From Oscillospiraceae bacterium (GTDB taxonomy: Bacteria; Bacillota; Clostridia; Oscillospirales; Ruminococcaceae): a stretch of DNA of 17,776 nucleotides. The stretch is taken from assembly GCA_020024475.1 (NCBI GenBank), contig JAHHTS010000044.1, positions 1 to 17,776 on the forward strand, in the 5' to 3' direction. Every line of letters begins with the position of its first letter. The first letter of the stretch is position 1. A model generated the notes under the pieces. It saw only the letters and a list, made by a program, of their open reading frames with translations, did not search any database and was not told where the DNA came from. Shown piece by piece: positions 1 through 8,523 of this stretch. The translations under genes were made by a program, and so were the position numbers.

Positions 1-58
1 TCACTTAATATAAGTTAAACTAAGAAATCTTTGAATTCTATTATCTTTGAATAAAAAA

Positions 59-1030
59 TCATCTGATGATACCTAAATTCAAGCACACTTCTTTTATTCT
101 ATCTTTTAAACGATACGCATTTTTCCTTTTCAACAATTTCTTAATACTATAAAATGCCTGCTTATTCTGCATATGATATGCATAACCTAATTTTAATTGT
201 AAACATCTATTTTCTATTCGCTCCTTAAGCTCTTGTTTTTCAACTTCTGAAACTGGTATATATTTTATTGTTTCACTATATAATATTTCGAGATTATTAA
301 GATCACGTTCTCCATTCATAGAATGCTGATTATGTTCATGAATAAAATATTTGTATAATCCCTTATTATAATAAATAGCTTGTCCGCTATAAATGAATGG
401 GAATACAAGAGGAATAGCTACACCAGCCTTTATTCCGCAGAAAAACTGCTTATCAGTATATATTTTACAAAACGAACTCATTCTCAGCATATATGATCCT
501 GGCATATACCCCGCATCACTGTCTTCTATAAATCTAATAATAAGATCTTTTTTATCTTTAAATGGTTTTCTCCATGCTTGTCCTATTGACTTATTCGGAT
601 TGTCAAAATCGTATATTATTGATGGATTAATCAATATATCTGCTTCTGGATGATTAATAAATTGTTCCACTTTTTCTTCAACATAAGTAGCATTCATTAT
701 ATCATCGACGTCTGGCCATGTTAAAAAGTCTCCTGTCGATGTCAACACACCATCTTGGACAGCTTTCATTTGACCTTCATTTTCTTTATATATATATATG
801 AAGCGTATCCCTTTATCTAAAACTTTTTTTTCAAACGATCGAATGATTGCGTCAGACCCATCTGTCGAACCATCATTCACTAAGATTAGCTCTATATTGG
901 AATAGGTTTGTGATAATATTGCTTCAAAATAATTATCAAGAAATTTTTCACCGTTATAGCATGGTGTTACAATACTTACTAATGGATTTATCATATCTTT
1001 TTTTGTTGTCAAACCTATCTCATGTCTCAT
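59..1030 (-). CDS. GT2 family glycosyltransferase
   Basis: A cytosolic GT-A fold glycosyltransferase of 323 residues that probably adds one sugar of the repeat unit; donor and acceptor cannot be read from sequence. The family opening is at residues 18-60 (VSIVTPCYNG, then LILVNDGSTDGS). A metal-binding acidic motif lies at about 105-110 (WPDVDD), and the stretch MPGSYMLR (176-183) fits the acceptor side of this family. No membrane segment is evident. The first ATG directly follows the stop of the upstream oxidoreductase (TAAATG) and has a very strong GGGGGAG ribosome binding site inside that gene's last codons. The alternative Met13 has no such site. It is the last gene visible in the operon; the 58 bases after it show no gene. 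Sure of the family, unsure of the sugar. Confidence 0.92.
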   Translation of the reverse strand: MRHEIGLTTKKDMINPLVSIVTPCYNGEKFLDNYFEAILSQTYSNIELILVNDGSTDGSDAIIRSFEKKVLDKGIRFIYIYKENEGQMKAVQDGVLTSTGDFLTWPDVDDIMNATYVEEKVEQFINHPEADILINPSIIYDFDNPNKSIGQAWRKPFKDKKDLIIRFIEDSDAGYMPGSYMLRMSSFCKIYTDKQFFCGIKAGVAIPLVFPFIYSGQAIYYNKGLYKYFIHEHNQHSMNGERDLNNLEILYSETIKYIPVSEVEKQELKERIENRCLQLKLGYAYHMQNKQAFYSIKKLLKRKNAYRLKDRIKEVCLNLGIIR

Positions 1031-1924
1031 TTACCACTCCCCCCCCAAAAAACTAATTGAATCATAGAGTAAATGTTCTGTATCCTTAATATCTACTAAA
1101 TTACTTTCTCCATCAATTATATTTTTAAAATATCTTACAGAATTTCTCAAATTATTGTTTTCATCAAAATTAAAATACAATTCTTTCTTTTTAACATTAT
1201 TATCAAACTGAATAAGTGAAATAGTATTGCTCGCAGAAGTATCATAAACTAACGTTCCATTATTACCATATATAATTATTCTTCTATACTTATTCGCCGA
1301 TAACAGATTTGCTCTTAAATTTATTGTATAAGTATCCGTCTCATACTCAGCACAAATATAATTGGGATGACCCTTTATATAATAATCCGCTTTAATATCC
1401 TTAACTTTTATTTGCTTTTTGAATAACATTTTTATAACTGCAATCCAATGAATTCCAATAACTGATAATACATTATTATTATAAAATTTTCCAAATTGCA
1501 AAAACTCAGCATCAACATGCCGAATTTCACCTAGTAGACTAATCAATTCTCTAATTTTAAGAATCGAGGGCGAATAACAAAATGTATAATCTACAAACAA
1601 AACTTTACCCACTTTTTCTGCATAATCCACCAACTCACATGTTTTTTTGTAATCACAAGATAAAGGCTTTTCGCAAAATACATGTTTCCCATGACGCATA
1701 AAATACTCTATCAATTCCACGTGCGTTTCAATTGGAGTTGTCAAAAAAACTACTGATATTTCAGAATCATTAGCTATGTTTTCTAATGAAGTAGTAAACA
1801 TCTCATTTTCATTATATGTTCTAGAAAAAATTTTTTTTAACAAAAAACCATTTTCAGGAACAATATATCTCATCACTATTTTTCCCCAATCTCCATATCC
1901 AACCAATGCACTATTTTGAACCAT
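1031..1924 (-). CDS. Gfo/Idh/MocA family NAD(P)-dependent oxidoreductase
   Basis: A 297-residue sugar oxidoreductase. The N-terminal Rossmann motif is GYGDWG (9-14), the family signature EKP sits at 85-87 (VFCEKPLS), and a C-terminal substrate domain follows with GIHW (157-160) near the usual catalytic His. In polysaccharide loci this family oxidises or reduces NDP-sugars at C3 or similar positions; the substrate here is unknown. The longest frame could start at 1972, 38 bases inside the upstream gene. I chose the ATG at 1924 because it opens directly into the nucleotide-binding strand (MVQNSALVGYG), has an AGGGTG site about 8 bases upstream, and leaves a 10-base gap after the previous stop. 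The last codons contain a T6G8 tract that also serves as ribosome binding site for the next gene. It sits among an FAD oxidoreductase and two GT2 genes, which suggests a role in making a modified sugar. Confidence 0.9.
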   Translation of the reverse strand: MVQNSALVGYGDWGKIVMRYIVPENGFLLKKIFSRTYNENEMFTTSLENIANDSEISVVFLTTPIETHVELIEYFMRHGKHVFCEKPLSCDYKKTCELVDYAEKVGKVLFVDYTFCYSPSILKIRELISLLGEIRHVDAEFLQFGKFYNNNVLSVIGIHWIAVIKMLFKKQIKVKDIKADYYIKGHPNYICAEYETDTYTINLRANLLSANKYRRIIIYGNNGTLVYDTSASNTISLIQFDNNVKKKELYFNFDENNNLRNSVRYFKNIIDGESNLVDIKDTEHLLYDSISFLGGEW

Positions 1925-1934
1925 ATTCAACACC

Positions 1935-2882
1935 CTATTTTTCACTATTAACCAATTTATCAACAGATCCAACTACATAGTTTTCCTTTTTCAAGACTAA
2001 CTCTAAAATCAATTCTAAATATTTTAAAGCAATGCCAAGCATACTCCCTATTATTATAGCAAAAAACGAATTTAACAACCAAATTTCTGATAGAATTCCA
2101 ATACCTTCATTTATTATGAACTGATACAAGAAATTGATTATTGAAAAAAATAAGTTTATAATTAACACGCCACCAATAGCGCTTGCAATTTTTTGATAAA
2201 AAGCTGTATACGAAAGCAAAACAGTTGTACCAAGTTTACTTTTATTTCTTTTTACATTCTTTTGAGTATCATTTCTGCTACTTTCTGGAATTCCAAGAAT
2301 AGTTCCTTTTAATCCGCAATTTGCATACAACGCTTTTCTATACACTATAGTTTTGTTCATTCTTGAAACACGGTTAATAGCTCGTCTAGTCACAATTCTG
2401 AATCTTTCTGGAACCAACGGAATATAACTCAAACTACAATTATTATATATTTTATAAAATATTGATGTTGATGCTGTTTTAGGACCTACTGACGGACACG
2501 AAACAATATCATATCCTTGCAACGCTGTGACATACGCTTTCCAAAGAACATCTTCATAATGTTCCGGATCATACATATCAATCCACTCCAGTTCATAAAC
2601 ATAATCACCTATGCTTAGGTCTACACCTGCCTCCATTGCTAATTCTCTTCCTTGATATATATCCATAGAAATAAGTGATACATTAGCAAGCTTTTCATTT
2701 TTAACAATATCTTTTACTCTACTAACACTCTCATCTGAAGAAGCATCATCTACACATATAATTTCATATTTAGCAAAGCGTGTACTTAGATAATGATGTA
2801 AGCATTTGATAAAATTCTGAATATTTTTTTGTTCATTGTACATATATACAACAGCTGAAATAAATTTATTTTCTTTCTCCAT
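1935..2882 (-). CDS. DPM1/GtrB-like GT2 glycosyltransferase with two C-terminal membrane helices
   Basis: A GT2 enzyme of 315 residues. The N-terminal catalytic domain shows VVYMYNEQKN and EIICVDDASSDES (about 40-52), and two hydrophobic helices follow at roughly 232-258 and 268-294. This layout is that of polyprenyl-phosphate glycosyltransferases such as dolichol-phosphate mannose synthase or GtrB, which charge a lipid phosphate with one sugar. The position of the usual DxD reads ELEWIDMYDP (97-106): the first Asp of the motif is a Trp when the conserved D..DP part is aligned, so metal binding may differ. The first possible start is a GTG at 2894 overlapping the upstream stop. I prefer the ATG at 2882, which has a GAGG site 6 bases upstream. 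A membrane-anchored repeat-unit glycosyltransferase is an alternative to a lipid-charging enzyme, since no GtrA-like flippase or GtrC-like transferase is seen next to it. Confidence 0.85.
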   Translation of the reverse strand: MEKENKFISAVVYMYNEQKNIQNFIKCLHHYLSTRFAKYEIICVDDASSDESVSRVKDIVKNEKLANVSLISMDIYQGRELAMEAGVDLSIGDYVYELEWIDMYDPEHYEDVLWKAYVTALQGYDIVSCPSVGPKTASTSIFYKIYNNCSLSYIPLVPERFRIVTRRAINRVSRMNKTIVYRKALYANCGLKGTILGIPESSRNDTQKNVKRNKSKLGTTVLLSYTAFYQKIASAIGGVLIINLFFSIINFLYQFIINEGIGILSEIWLLNSFFAIIIGSMLGIALKYLELILELVLKKENYVVGSVDKLVNSEK

Positions 2883-2890
2883 ACTATACC

Positions 2891-4009
2891 TCACAATAAA
2901 ATTTCATCCAAATCGTAAACCGTATTTATTTTTCCTGAAAGCACACTAACAAACATAGGATTTTTATTTGCCAGTTTTATGACAGTTGGTCGTGAATCGT
3001 CTACTTCTGACGATTTAAGTATCGGTTTCATTGAATAAAGTGACTTAACATAATTAAATTCAAATTCCTCTCTCATATATTTCATGGCAAGTTTTGACAT
3101 ATACTCCCATGCAGATACCGGTTTATATTGACAAGTATTGCAATTTCCTAAATTCAATTCTTGACAATATCCATCCTTAACCTCACTCTGACAAGTAAAG
3201 GATGGATATGCTCCATAGCTAGTCATATGTGGTGTAAAAGAAACTGACGTTAACGAGTGATACCCTGTTTTCCCAAACGGCATTATTGAGAAGAAAGGAC
3301 CATCCATTACAGTTAATCCAATGTCTTTAAGCTTATCATTTACCTCACATAATATAATCTCACATAACTCATACTTAATTTTAAATTTTTCATAATCTAA
3401 CATTTCTAAAATTTGATTAACAGAAGCATATGTTACATTAAGAACAAAATCAGATTCAAACATTCCTGAATTGGATAATATCATATAACTATTTCTATTT
3501 TGTTTGATTTCCTGTATATTACAACCATAATATATTTTTACCTGTGGCATTTTTTCTAATTCACTCAGAAAAAAATCACGTAATATTTCTGCATCATAAG
3601 TATATTCTTCTGTCAAAAAAGCTCCATCACACATACCCAATTTAAAATAGTCTTCAGCTAATATTTTTTTACAAAAAATATTAGCATCGTTACAAAATTT
3701 TTCAAATTGCTTTGCAGATGTCCATGAAAAACGAGATGACGTTGCATAAATTTGCTCAAATTTGTTATGTATACAAAATCCAAAATCATCACAAAAACGT
3801 TCAAAATAGTCTGCTGACTTTTTCGCAGTAGATAATGATCTCGGATAATGATATCCCATATGCACTCTTGCTTGATTTATATATGTTGCTCTTTGAAACG
3901 CTCCAAATTCTTTTTCTAATACTGCTGTTTTCAGCCCCTTTTTACCACATATCCAAGCGGAATATAATCCATATATCCCTGCCCCTATCACAATTCTATC
4001 ATAAACCAT
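2891..4009 (-). CDS. FAD-dependent oxidoreductase (DAO-like fold)
   Basis: A 372-residue flavoprotein of the D-amino-acid-oxidase-like superfamily. The dinucleotide motif GAGIYG (9-14) is followed by an acidic strand end AVLEKE (29-34), as expected for FAD. The conserved stretch NQARVHMGYHYPRS (45-58) and the C-terminal SGKINTVYDLDEI (358-370) resemble members I associate with cell-surface glycan loci. Four cysteines cluster at 273, 282, 290 and 293, the last two as CNTC, which could bind a metal or form disulfides; this is unusual for the superfamily as I know it. Substrate unknown. The start has an AGAGGTGA site about 7 bases upstream. It is tightly linked to the following GT2 (8 bases) and lies 26 bases after the acyltransferase. 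A role in oxidising a sugar or its amine substituent is inference. Confidence 0.85.
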   Translation of the reverse strand: MVYDRIVIGAGIYGLYSAWICGKKGLKTAVLEKEFGAFQRATYINQARVHMGYHYPRSLSTAKKSADYFERFCDDFGFCIHNKFEQIYATSSRFSWTSAKQFEKFCNDANIFCKKILAEDYFKLGMCDGAFLTEEYTYDAEILRDFFLSELEKMPQVKIYYGCNIQEIKQNRNSYMILSNSGMFESDFVLNVTYASVNQILEMLDYEKFKIKYELCEIILCEVNDKLKDIGLTVMDGPFFSIMPFGKTGYHSLTSVSFTPHMTSYGAYPSFTCQSEVKDGYCQELNLGNCNTCQYKPVSAWEYMSKLAMKYMREEFEFNYVKSLYSMKPILKSSEVDDSRPTVIKLANKNPMFVSVLSGKINTVYDLDEILL

Positions 4010-4035
4010 ATATAATCACCTCTAGCAAATAATTG

Positions 4036-4764
4036 TTACATAAAATGCCATGAAACTTTTCCTGATAATTCATACCTTAAATCTCTATTCCTTTCACCTA
4101 TTTGTTTTGCTGGTATTCCTCCGTATACCTTGTATGCCTCACAGTCTTTGACAGCACACGCTCTTGACGCCAAAACAGCTCCTTCTTTTATAGTTATTCC
4201 CGGTAATATTGTCGTATCAGAACACACCCACGCATGTCTTTCAATAATAACCGGCTGAATATTTTCCTTGAGGACTCTAAAATACGGATCATTTATACTA
4301 TGTTCTTCTGTCCATATATGAACCCCAGACCCCAATACTACATCATTTCCTATATCAATTTTACCTCTTCCATCTAAAATACAATTTGCAGATATAGTAC
4401 TATTACCAATCGAAATATTCCATGGAGATCTAAATTCACACTTTCCAAAAATAACTGTTTTACGTGTAAGTTTCATTCCAAATACTACTCGGTAAAAAAT
4501 CTTTCTTACTCTATAACTAGGAAAATAGCCTAAAACTAATATATTATATCTAACCCATCCGTAAAAATATGAATTACTCCAATAATATAGTTGTTTTACT
4601 ACAGATACTTTATCTCCATTATCATTTAAATTGCTTTGCACAGACATTGTTGATTCTCTCTTAAATTTTCTTTCATCTATAAAGCGTTCAATCCTACAAT
4701 ATATGGCAATCAAAATCCAATTCAAAAACATAATTGTACTAATTACTATTAAATTATTTTTCAT
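4036..4764 (-). CDS. Left-handed beta-helix O-acetyltransferase with N-terminal membrane anchor
   Basis: A 242-residue acyltransferase of the maltose/galactoside acetyltransferase-like hexapeptide-repeat type. It probably moves an acetyl group from acetyl-CoA to a sugar hydroxyl of the repeat unit. A hydrophobic helix at about 4-24 is followed by a basic linker and a pre-domain. Hexapeptide repeats run from about 115 to 220 (IGNSTISANCI, KIDIGNDVVLGSGV, CSDTTILPGITIKEGAVL), ending in the typical YGGIPAKQIG (214-223). The His at about 155 (TEEHS) fits the catalytic His of the family. The extra 100 residues in front of the helix domain are longer than in soluble MAT enzymes. An ATG at 4773 overlaps the flippase stop (ATGA), but the AAGGA ribosome site would then touch it. 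The ATG at 4764 has normal spacing, so I chose it; the longer form remains possible. Confidence 0.86.
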   Translation of the reverse strand: MKNNLIVISTIMFLNWILIAIYCRIERFIDERKFKRESTMSVQSNLNDNGDKVSVVKQLYYWSNSYFYGWVRYNILVLGYFPSYRVRKIFYRVVFGMKLTRKTVIFGKCEFRSPWNISIGNSTISANCILDGRGKIDIGNDVVLGSGVHIWTEEHSINDPYFRVLKENIQPVIIERHAWVCSDTTILPGITIKEGAVLASRACAVKDCEAYKVYGGIPAKQIGERNRDLRYELSGKVSWHFM

Positions 4765-4769
4765 TTTTA

Positions 4770-6209
4770 TCATTTCCTTATCAATTCACAGATATTTTTA
4801 GGATCAACCTTTTTTACAAACACAAAATATACAAATATTATTGTACTATATATCAATATACCTACACATACTTCAATAACAAGCAATATAAAATTGTTAA
4901 TCTCCAATTTTGACACAAACTGAATTCCTATATACATGATAGTTCCCGCACCAAAATATGGAACGCTTTCTTTCAAATAAATTAAGATTGGTAACTCCTT
5001 CCTACATTTAATAGTCTGATAAAATGCAACAACAAATTCCGCTACAACTGTTCCTATCACTGTTCCCAATGCTCCATGTTGCCTTATTAATACATAGTTA
5101 ATTATAAAATTAATAATTGCTCCATATATTGTGGCATTTACAAAAATTTTATCTTTATTTTGAGGAATTAAATACTGCGTCCTAATTACATTAGCCCAAG
5201 AAAGAAATATAACTGTCACTGCAATCGCTTTTATTAAATCCCCACATCGTGTGAACTCCTCTCCCCAAAACCATACAGAAAAGGTAGTAGATACTCCCGC
5301 CAAACCAAATGCCATTACAGATGCTACCATCATTGATCCAGACATTGATAGTTGTATATATTTCATCACAGCTTTATGATCACTATTCTTTGCCAATAAA
5401 TTAGATATTCTCGGAAGCATAACGACCCCTACAGCAGTAATTATACCTGTTGGTATTGACACAATCTTTTCAGTATTATCATATAAACCTAATTCTCTTT
5501 TACTATACATTGCACCAAGCATTATCTTATCCATATACTTAAAAATACTAACTGCAACAACTGGGATAAATAGTATTAATAGTGGTTTTACATTTTGTAA
5601 AATTGCTTGTCTACTTACCTTAGTATATTTAATACTACCACGAGTAAATGGCCAAAGAACCATTTGACTTACTAGAAAACTCATTGCCATTATAAAGGTA
5701 TATATAGCTACATCTTTGGATGATTTTACAAATATAAAAACACACAAAACCGTCACAATTTTCACAATACAATTTCTAGTCACCGTCACCTTAAATTTTT
5801 CCAAACCAAAAAATAACCAATTTATATCTAATATTGATGATATTACATATAATGTCTGAATCAATGCCAATGTATTTTTTTCTCGTAAAAATATTTGACT
5901 TATTGCATAAAGCGCTAACATCCCCACCCCCGCTATGATCTGCAACATATAAATCGCCCAAAACACTTCCGACGTTTTTTTTATATCATCCTTCACCTTT
6001 GCTATTTCACGTGTCCCGTGGTTATTTACTCCCAACAACACAAACAATGAAAAATAATAAGCAATTGAATAAGAATATGAATATTCACCCAGCCCTTGTG
6101 AACCTAAAACTCTCGACAAATATGGAGACGTAATCAATGGGAGTATAACTATTAGCATTTGATAAGTAATTTGATATACAAAATTCTTCTTCAAGCTTGA
6201 CATACTCAT
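4770..6209 (-). CDS. wzx: Wzx-type polysaccharide flippase (MOP superfamily)
   Basis: A 479-residue integral membrane protein with hydrophobic segments spaced along its whole length, about 12-14 helices. The N-terminus (SLKKNFVYQITYQMLIVILP) and the following ITSPYLSRVLGSQGLGEYS are the signature of bacterial oligosaccharide flippases (Polysacc_synt, RfbX-like). It moves the undecaprenyl-linked repeat unit from the inner to the outer face of the membrane for polymerisation. The start has a GGGGGAG site 5 bases upstream; a second in-frame ATG two codons later is less well spaced. Length and topology are normal for the family. It is the only flippase in the window and pairs with the Wzy-like polymerase encoded further upstream in the same operon. 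Confidence 0.95.
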   Translation of the reverse strand: MSMSSLKKNFVYQITYQMLIVILPLITSPYLSRVLGSQGLGEYSYSYSIAYYFSLFVLLGVNNHGTREIAKVKDDIKKTSEVFWAIYMLQIIAGVGMLALYAISQIFLREKNTLALIQTLYVISSILDINWLFFGLEKFKVTVTRNCIVKIVTVLCVFIFVKSSKDVAIYTFIMAMSFLVSQMVLWPFTRGSIKYTKVSRQAILQNVKPLLILFIPVVAVSIFKYMDKIMLGAMYSKRELGLYDNTEKIVSIPTGIITAVGVVMLPRISNLLAKNSDHKAVMKYIQLSMSGSMMVASVMAFGLAGVSTTFSVWFWGEEFTRCGDLIKAIAVTVIFLSWANVIRTQYLIPQNKDKIFVNATIYGAIINFIINYVLIRQHGALGTVIGTVVAEFVVAFYQTIKCRKELPILIYLKESVPYFGAGTIMYIGIQFVSKLEINNFILLVIEVCVGILIYSTIIFVYFVFVKKVDPKNICELIRK

Positions 6210-6212
6210 TTT

Positions 6213-7325
6213 CTACTCCCCCTTAAATTTGCATTTTACCCTTCGCACAAACAAATAAATCGAACATAAACAATTTGAATATCCCACTAGATACATAACT
6301 CTTTCTTTCATGTTATTAAAATTGTATTGACCTGCACTATTTTTCATATACTTTTTCATCAACCTATCCATACACCCAGCCCATAAATAGTTTATTTTCA
6401 AATTTTTACCGGTCTCAAAGTAATTGAATATATTTTGTATTGACTGATCAATTTCTATTTCTGCCGAAAAATTTGGTACAGCATTCTTAATCTTATCATT
6501 ATTGAATTTCATTACTCTTCCCTTATCTAATAAAATTTCAGAGATATCAATTATAGTATTCGATATATTTTCTAAATCTTTTTCTGGGATATCAACAAAT
6601 GTACATTTTTTACCATAGCAGTTTGCAAGTGATTCTGCAATGTGTCTCCATGTCGTTGTTTTATCTGTTGTTATATGAAATGCTTGATCAAAGGCTTTCG
6701 GATTCATAAAAAGCCCAACCATGCCTATTGCAAAATCTCCTGCATCGGTAACTGTTGTCTGTTTGTTACCACAGATTGGAATAGGTCGTCCTCTTTTTAT
6801 TCGATCTACAATTGTATAATATTCTACAGGCGAAATTTGATAAGGAAATCTGGTCTCATTATATGTTACATAAGGTCGAACTATTGTAAAATGAAATCTT
6901 TTCTCCCTTGCAAGCTTTTCCAATTCTAATTCACAATCGTATTTATGCGAACAATAGTCCCAACCTCGATTTCCTTTAGGGTCGTTCTCACAGTAAATAT
7001 GCGAATCGCCTTGCTTTTCATAAACAGTTGCAGAAGAAACAAATATATACTGTTTGCATGGAGTACATTCCACTGTTTTCTTCAATTGCTTTACGTTATA
7101 TGAAAGAAAATCAACAACAACGTCAAATGTGTATCCACACAATTTATTTGTTATCTCCTCCACCGATTCCTTTTTTATATCACCAATAATAAGATGGGAC
7201 TTTAAACTCATTTTATCTTTTCTTTTTGCTCGATTAAGCATATAAACATTATCCCCATTATTTATTGCTTTTTTACAAACATCGCTACTTATTACACCTG
7301 TGCCACCAATTATTAAAATATTCAT
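6213..7325 (-). CDS. NAD-dependent epimerase/dehydratase or reductase (extended SDR)
   Basis: A 370-residue short-chain dehydrogenase/reductase acting on a nucleotide sugar; substrate unknown. The N-terminal motif is GGTGVIS (7-13). The active-site Ser/Thr region is VSSATVYEK (96-104) and the catalytic pair fits Y124-x3-K128 (YCSHK). The motif RPYVTYNETRFP (about 149-160) and the order of elements resemble the isoflavone-reductase-like or UDP-sugar reductase branch more than classical GalE. After about residue 310 there is a 60-residue tail, basic and with a moderately hydrophobic stretch (VMYLVGYSNCLCSIYLFV), that is not part of the normal fold. The start overlaps the upstream stop by 4 bases (ATGA), with an AGAGGG site 8 bases away, which indicates translational coupling to the iron-sulfur protein gene. 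Confidence 0.86.
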   Translation of the reverse strand: MNILIIGGTGVISSDVCKKAINNGDNVYMLNRAKRKDKMSLKSHLIIGDIKKESVEEITNKLCGYTFDVVVDFLSYNVKQLKKTVECTPCKQYIFVSSATVYEKQGDSHIYCENDPKGNRGWDYCSHKYDCELELEKLAREKRFHFTIVRPYVTYNETRFPYQISPVEYYTIVDRIKRGRPIPICGNKQTTVTDAGDFAIGMVGLFMNPKAFDQAFHITTDKTTTWRHIAESLANCYGKKCTFVDIPEKDLENISNTIIDISEILLDKGRVMKFNNDKIKNAVPNFSAEIEIDQSIQNIFNYFETGKNLKINYLWAGCMDRLMKKYMKNSAGQYNFNNMKERVMYLVGYSNCLCSIYLFVRRVKCKFKGE

Positions 7326-8521
7326 TTTTTACACCCTCTTCTCCATGATGTAATTTTTCTCAAAAGCTTTACTGGCATTCGCATCTTAATTTTTTCTTTA
7401 ATGCCTATTGTTTTTCTTACAGCAATAACACTATCATAATGCTCAAGATTAAACTTCATCAACTCGCTACGACTATCAATAGAATTTCTGTTTTTTCCAT
7501 AAATATCTTCTTTTACTATCTGTTTTACTTTTAATTTAGACATATCAAAATCTTTCCATAGCTGATTCCCTTTTTCAGTATTGATAATAATTGCTGATAC
7601 ACCCAAAGGATTATATATTTTATCCTCTTTATTAGCACCATGCAAATCTCCTATTGTAAAATCTGCTAAATGCTTTTGTTCCCTATAAGGACACGAGTGA
7701 CAACTATCCCTTTGTAGTATTTGAAATCCAATTCCAAGTTCTGTATTATAAAATTCCTTAAATATTTTTCGCCCATTTTCAAACTTCATCATAATAAACT
7801 GGGGAATCCAACTATCTAATTTGGGCCATTTATACCTCATATTCATATAAACCACATCTGATCTCATTTTTCGTTCATAAAAATTAATATAATCTTTTAA
7901 AATTTTAGGGCTCGAAGTTCCTTTACATATAAAATCCATGGTCCATAGATTTTTGTACTCTTTACCCTCTAAATGAAAGTATAAAGCCGCAACTTCGCAT
8001 GGTGTTCCAGTAAAAAAAACCGCTTCCCCTAAATCTAGCTTTTTCTTAACTTCTTTATATATGCCATTTTTAGAACTCTGAAAATATTTTGAACCTCGCA
8101 TTTTCCAAAAATCTTCCTCTCGACTGCTAAGAAAATGAATGATTCTTTTAAAACCATCTTCATATATGGCTCCTACAACAATGCCATTAAAAAAACACTT
8201 CTTAAATTCTTCAACTAAAAATGTAAATATTCCTCCAGAAGCACTTTGCAACAATATTTTCTCATTTACGTTACTCGCACCATAATATTTCTCTAAAGTA
8301 TTGATACTTGGCATCGTATTATTTATTGGGCATACCCTAACACATTTATTACAATCAATACATTTACTATCATCCAATACGGGATATAAAAAACCTAAAC
8401 CTTTTTCTTGCATAGATAGTGCACCTACTGGGCAACTATCCACGCAAACTTCACACCCCGAACATTTTTCTTCTGGCATATATTTAAATACTGGACATTT
8501 ATATTCATCTTTTATCATCAT
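7322..8521 (-). CDS. F420 hydrogenase/dehydrogenase beta-subunit-like iron-sulfur protein
   Basis: A 399-residue predicted electron-transfer protein. Two complete 4Fe-4S motifs occur near the N-terminus, CxxCxxCxxxCP at residues 20-30 and 54-64. The FrhB/FdhB-type domains follow: YYGASN, SASGGIFTF, FFTGTPCEVAAL (about 169-180, Cys175), DFICKGTSSP (Cys199), CHSCPY (274-279) and FTIGDLHG. In the archaeal relatives this fold binds flavin and passes electrons to coenzyme F420. In bacterial polysaccharide loci it is common beside pyruvyl transferases, its role there being unproven. Its ORF overlaps the upstream pyruvyl transferase gene. An ATG at 8527 exists, but GAGAG lies directly against it; the next ATG at 8521 has GAGAG 6 bases upstream and is preferred. 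A redox step on a sugar or a pyruvylated intermediate is inference. Confidence 0.9.
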   Translation of the reverse strand: MMIKDEYKCPVFKYMPEEKCSGCEVCVDSCPVGALSMQEKGLGFLYPVLDDSKCIDCNKCVRVCPINNTMPSINTLEKYYGASNVNEKILLQSASGGIFTFLVEEFKKCFFNGIVVGAIYEDGFKRIIHFLSSREEDFWKMRGSKYFQSSKNGIYKEVKKKLDLGEAVFFTGTPCEVAALYFHLEGKEYKNLWTMDFICKGTSSPKILKDYINFYERKMRSDVVYMNMRYKWPKLDSWIPQFIMMKFENGRKIFKEFYNTELGIGFQILQRDSCHSCPYREQKHLADFTIGDLHGANKEDKIYNPLGVSAIIINTEKGNQLWKDFDMSKLKVKQIVKEDIYGKNRNSIDSRSELMKFNLEHYDSVIAVRKTIGIKEKIKMRMPVKLLRKITSWRRGCKK

Positions 8522-8523
8522 AT

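Noticed and set aside
1039..1052. T6G8 homopolymer run on the minus strand at the end of the Gfo/Idh gene, a possible phase-variation switch
   Set aside because: One-base slips would change only the last few residues of the protein, and the GGGGAG ribosome site of the next gene would keep its spacing to the ATG, so no on/off effect is expected.
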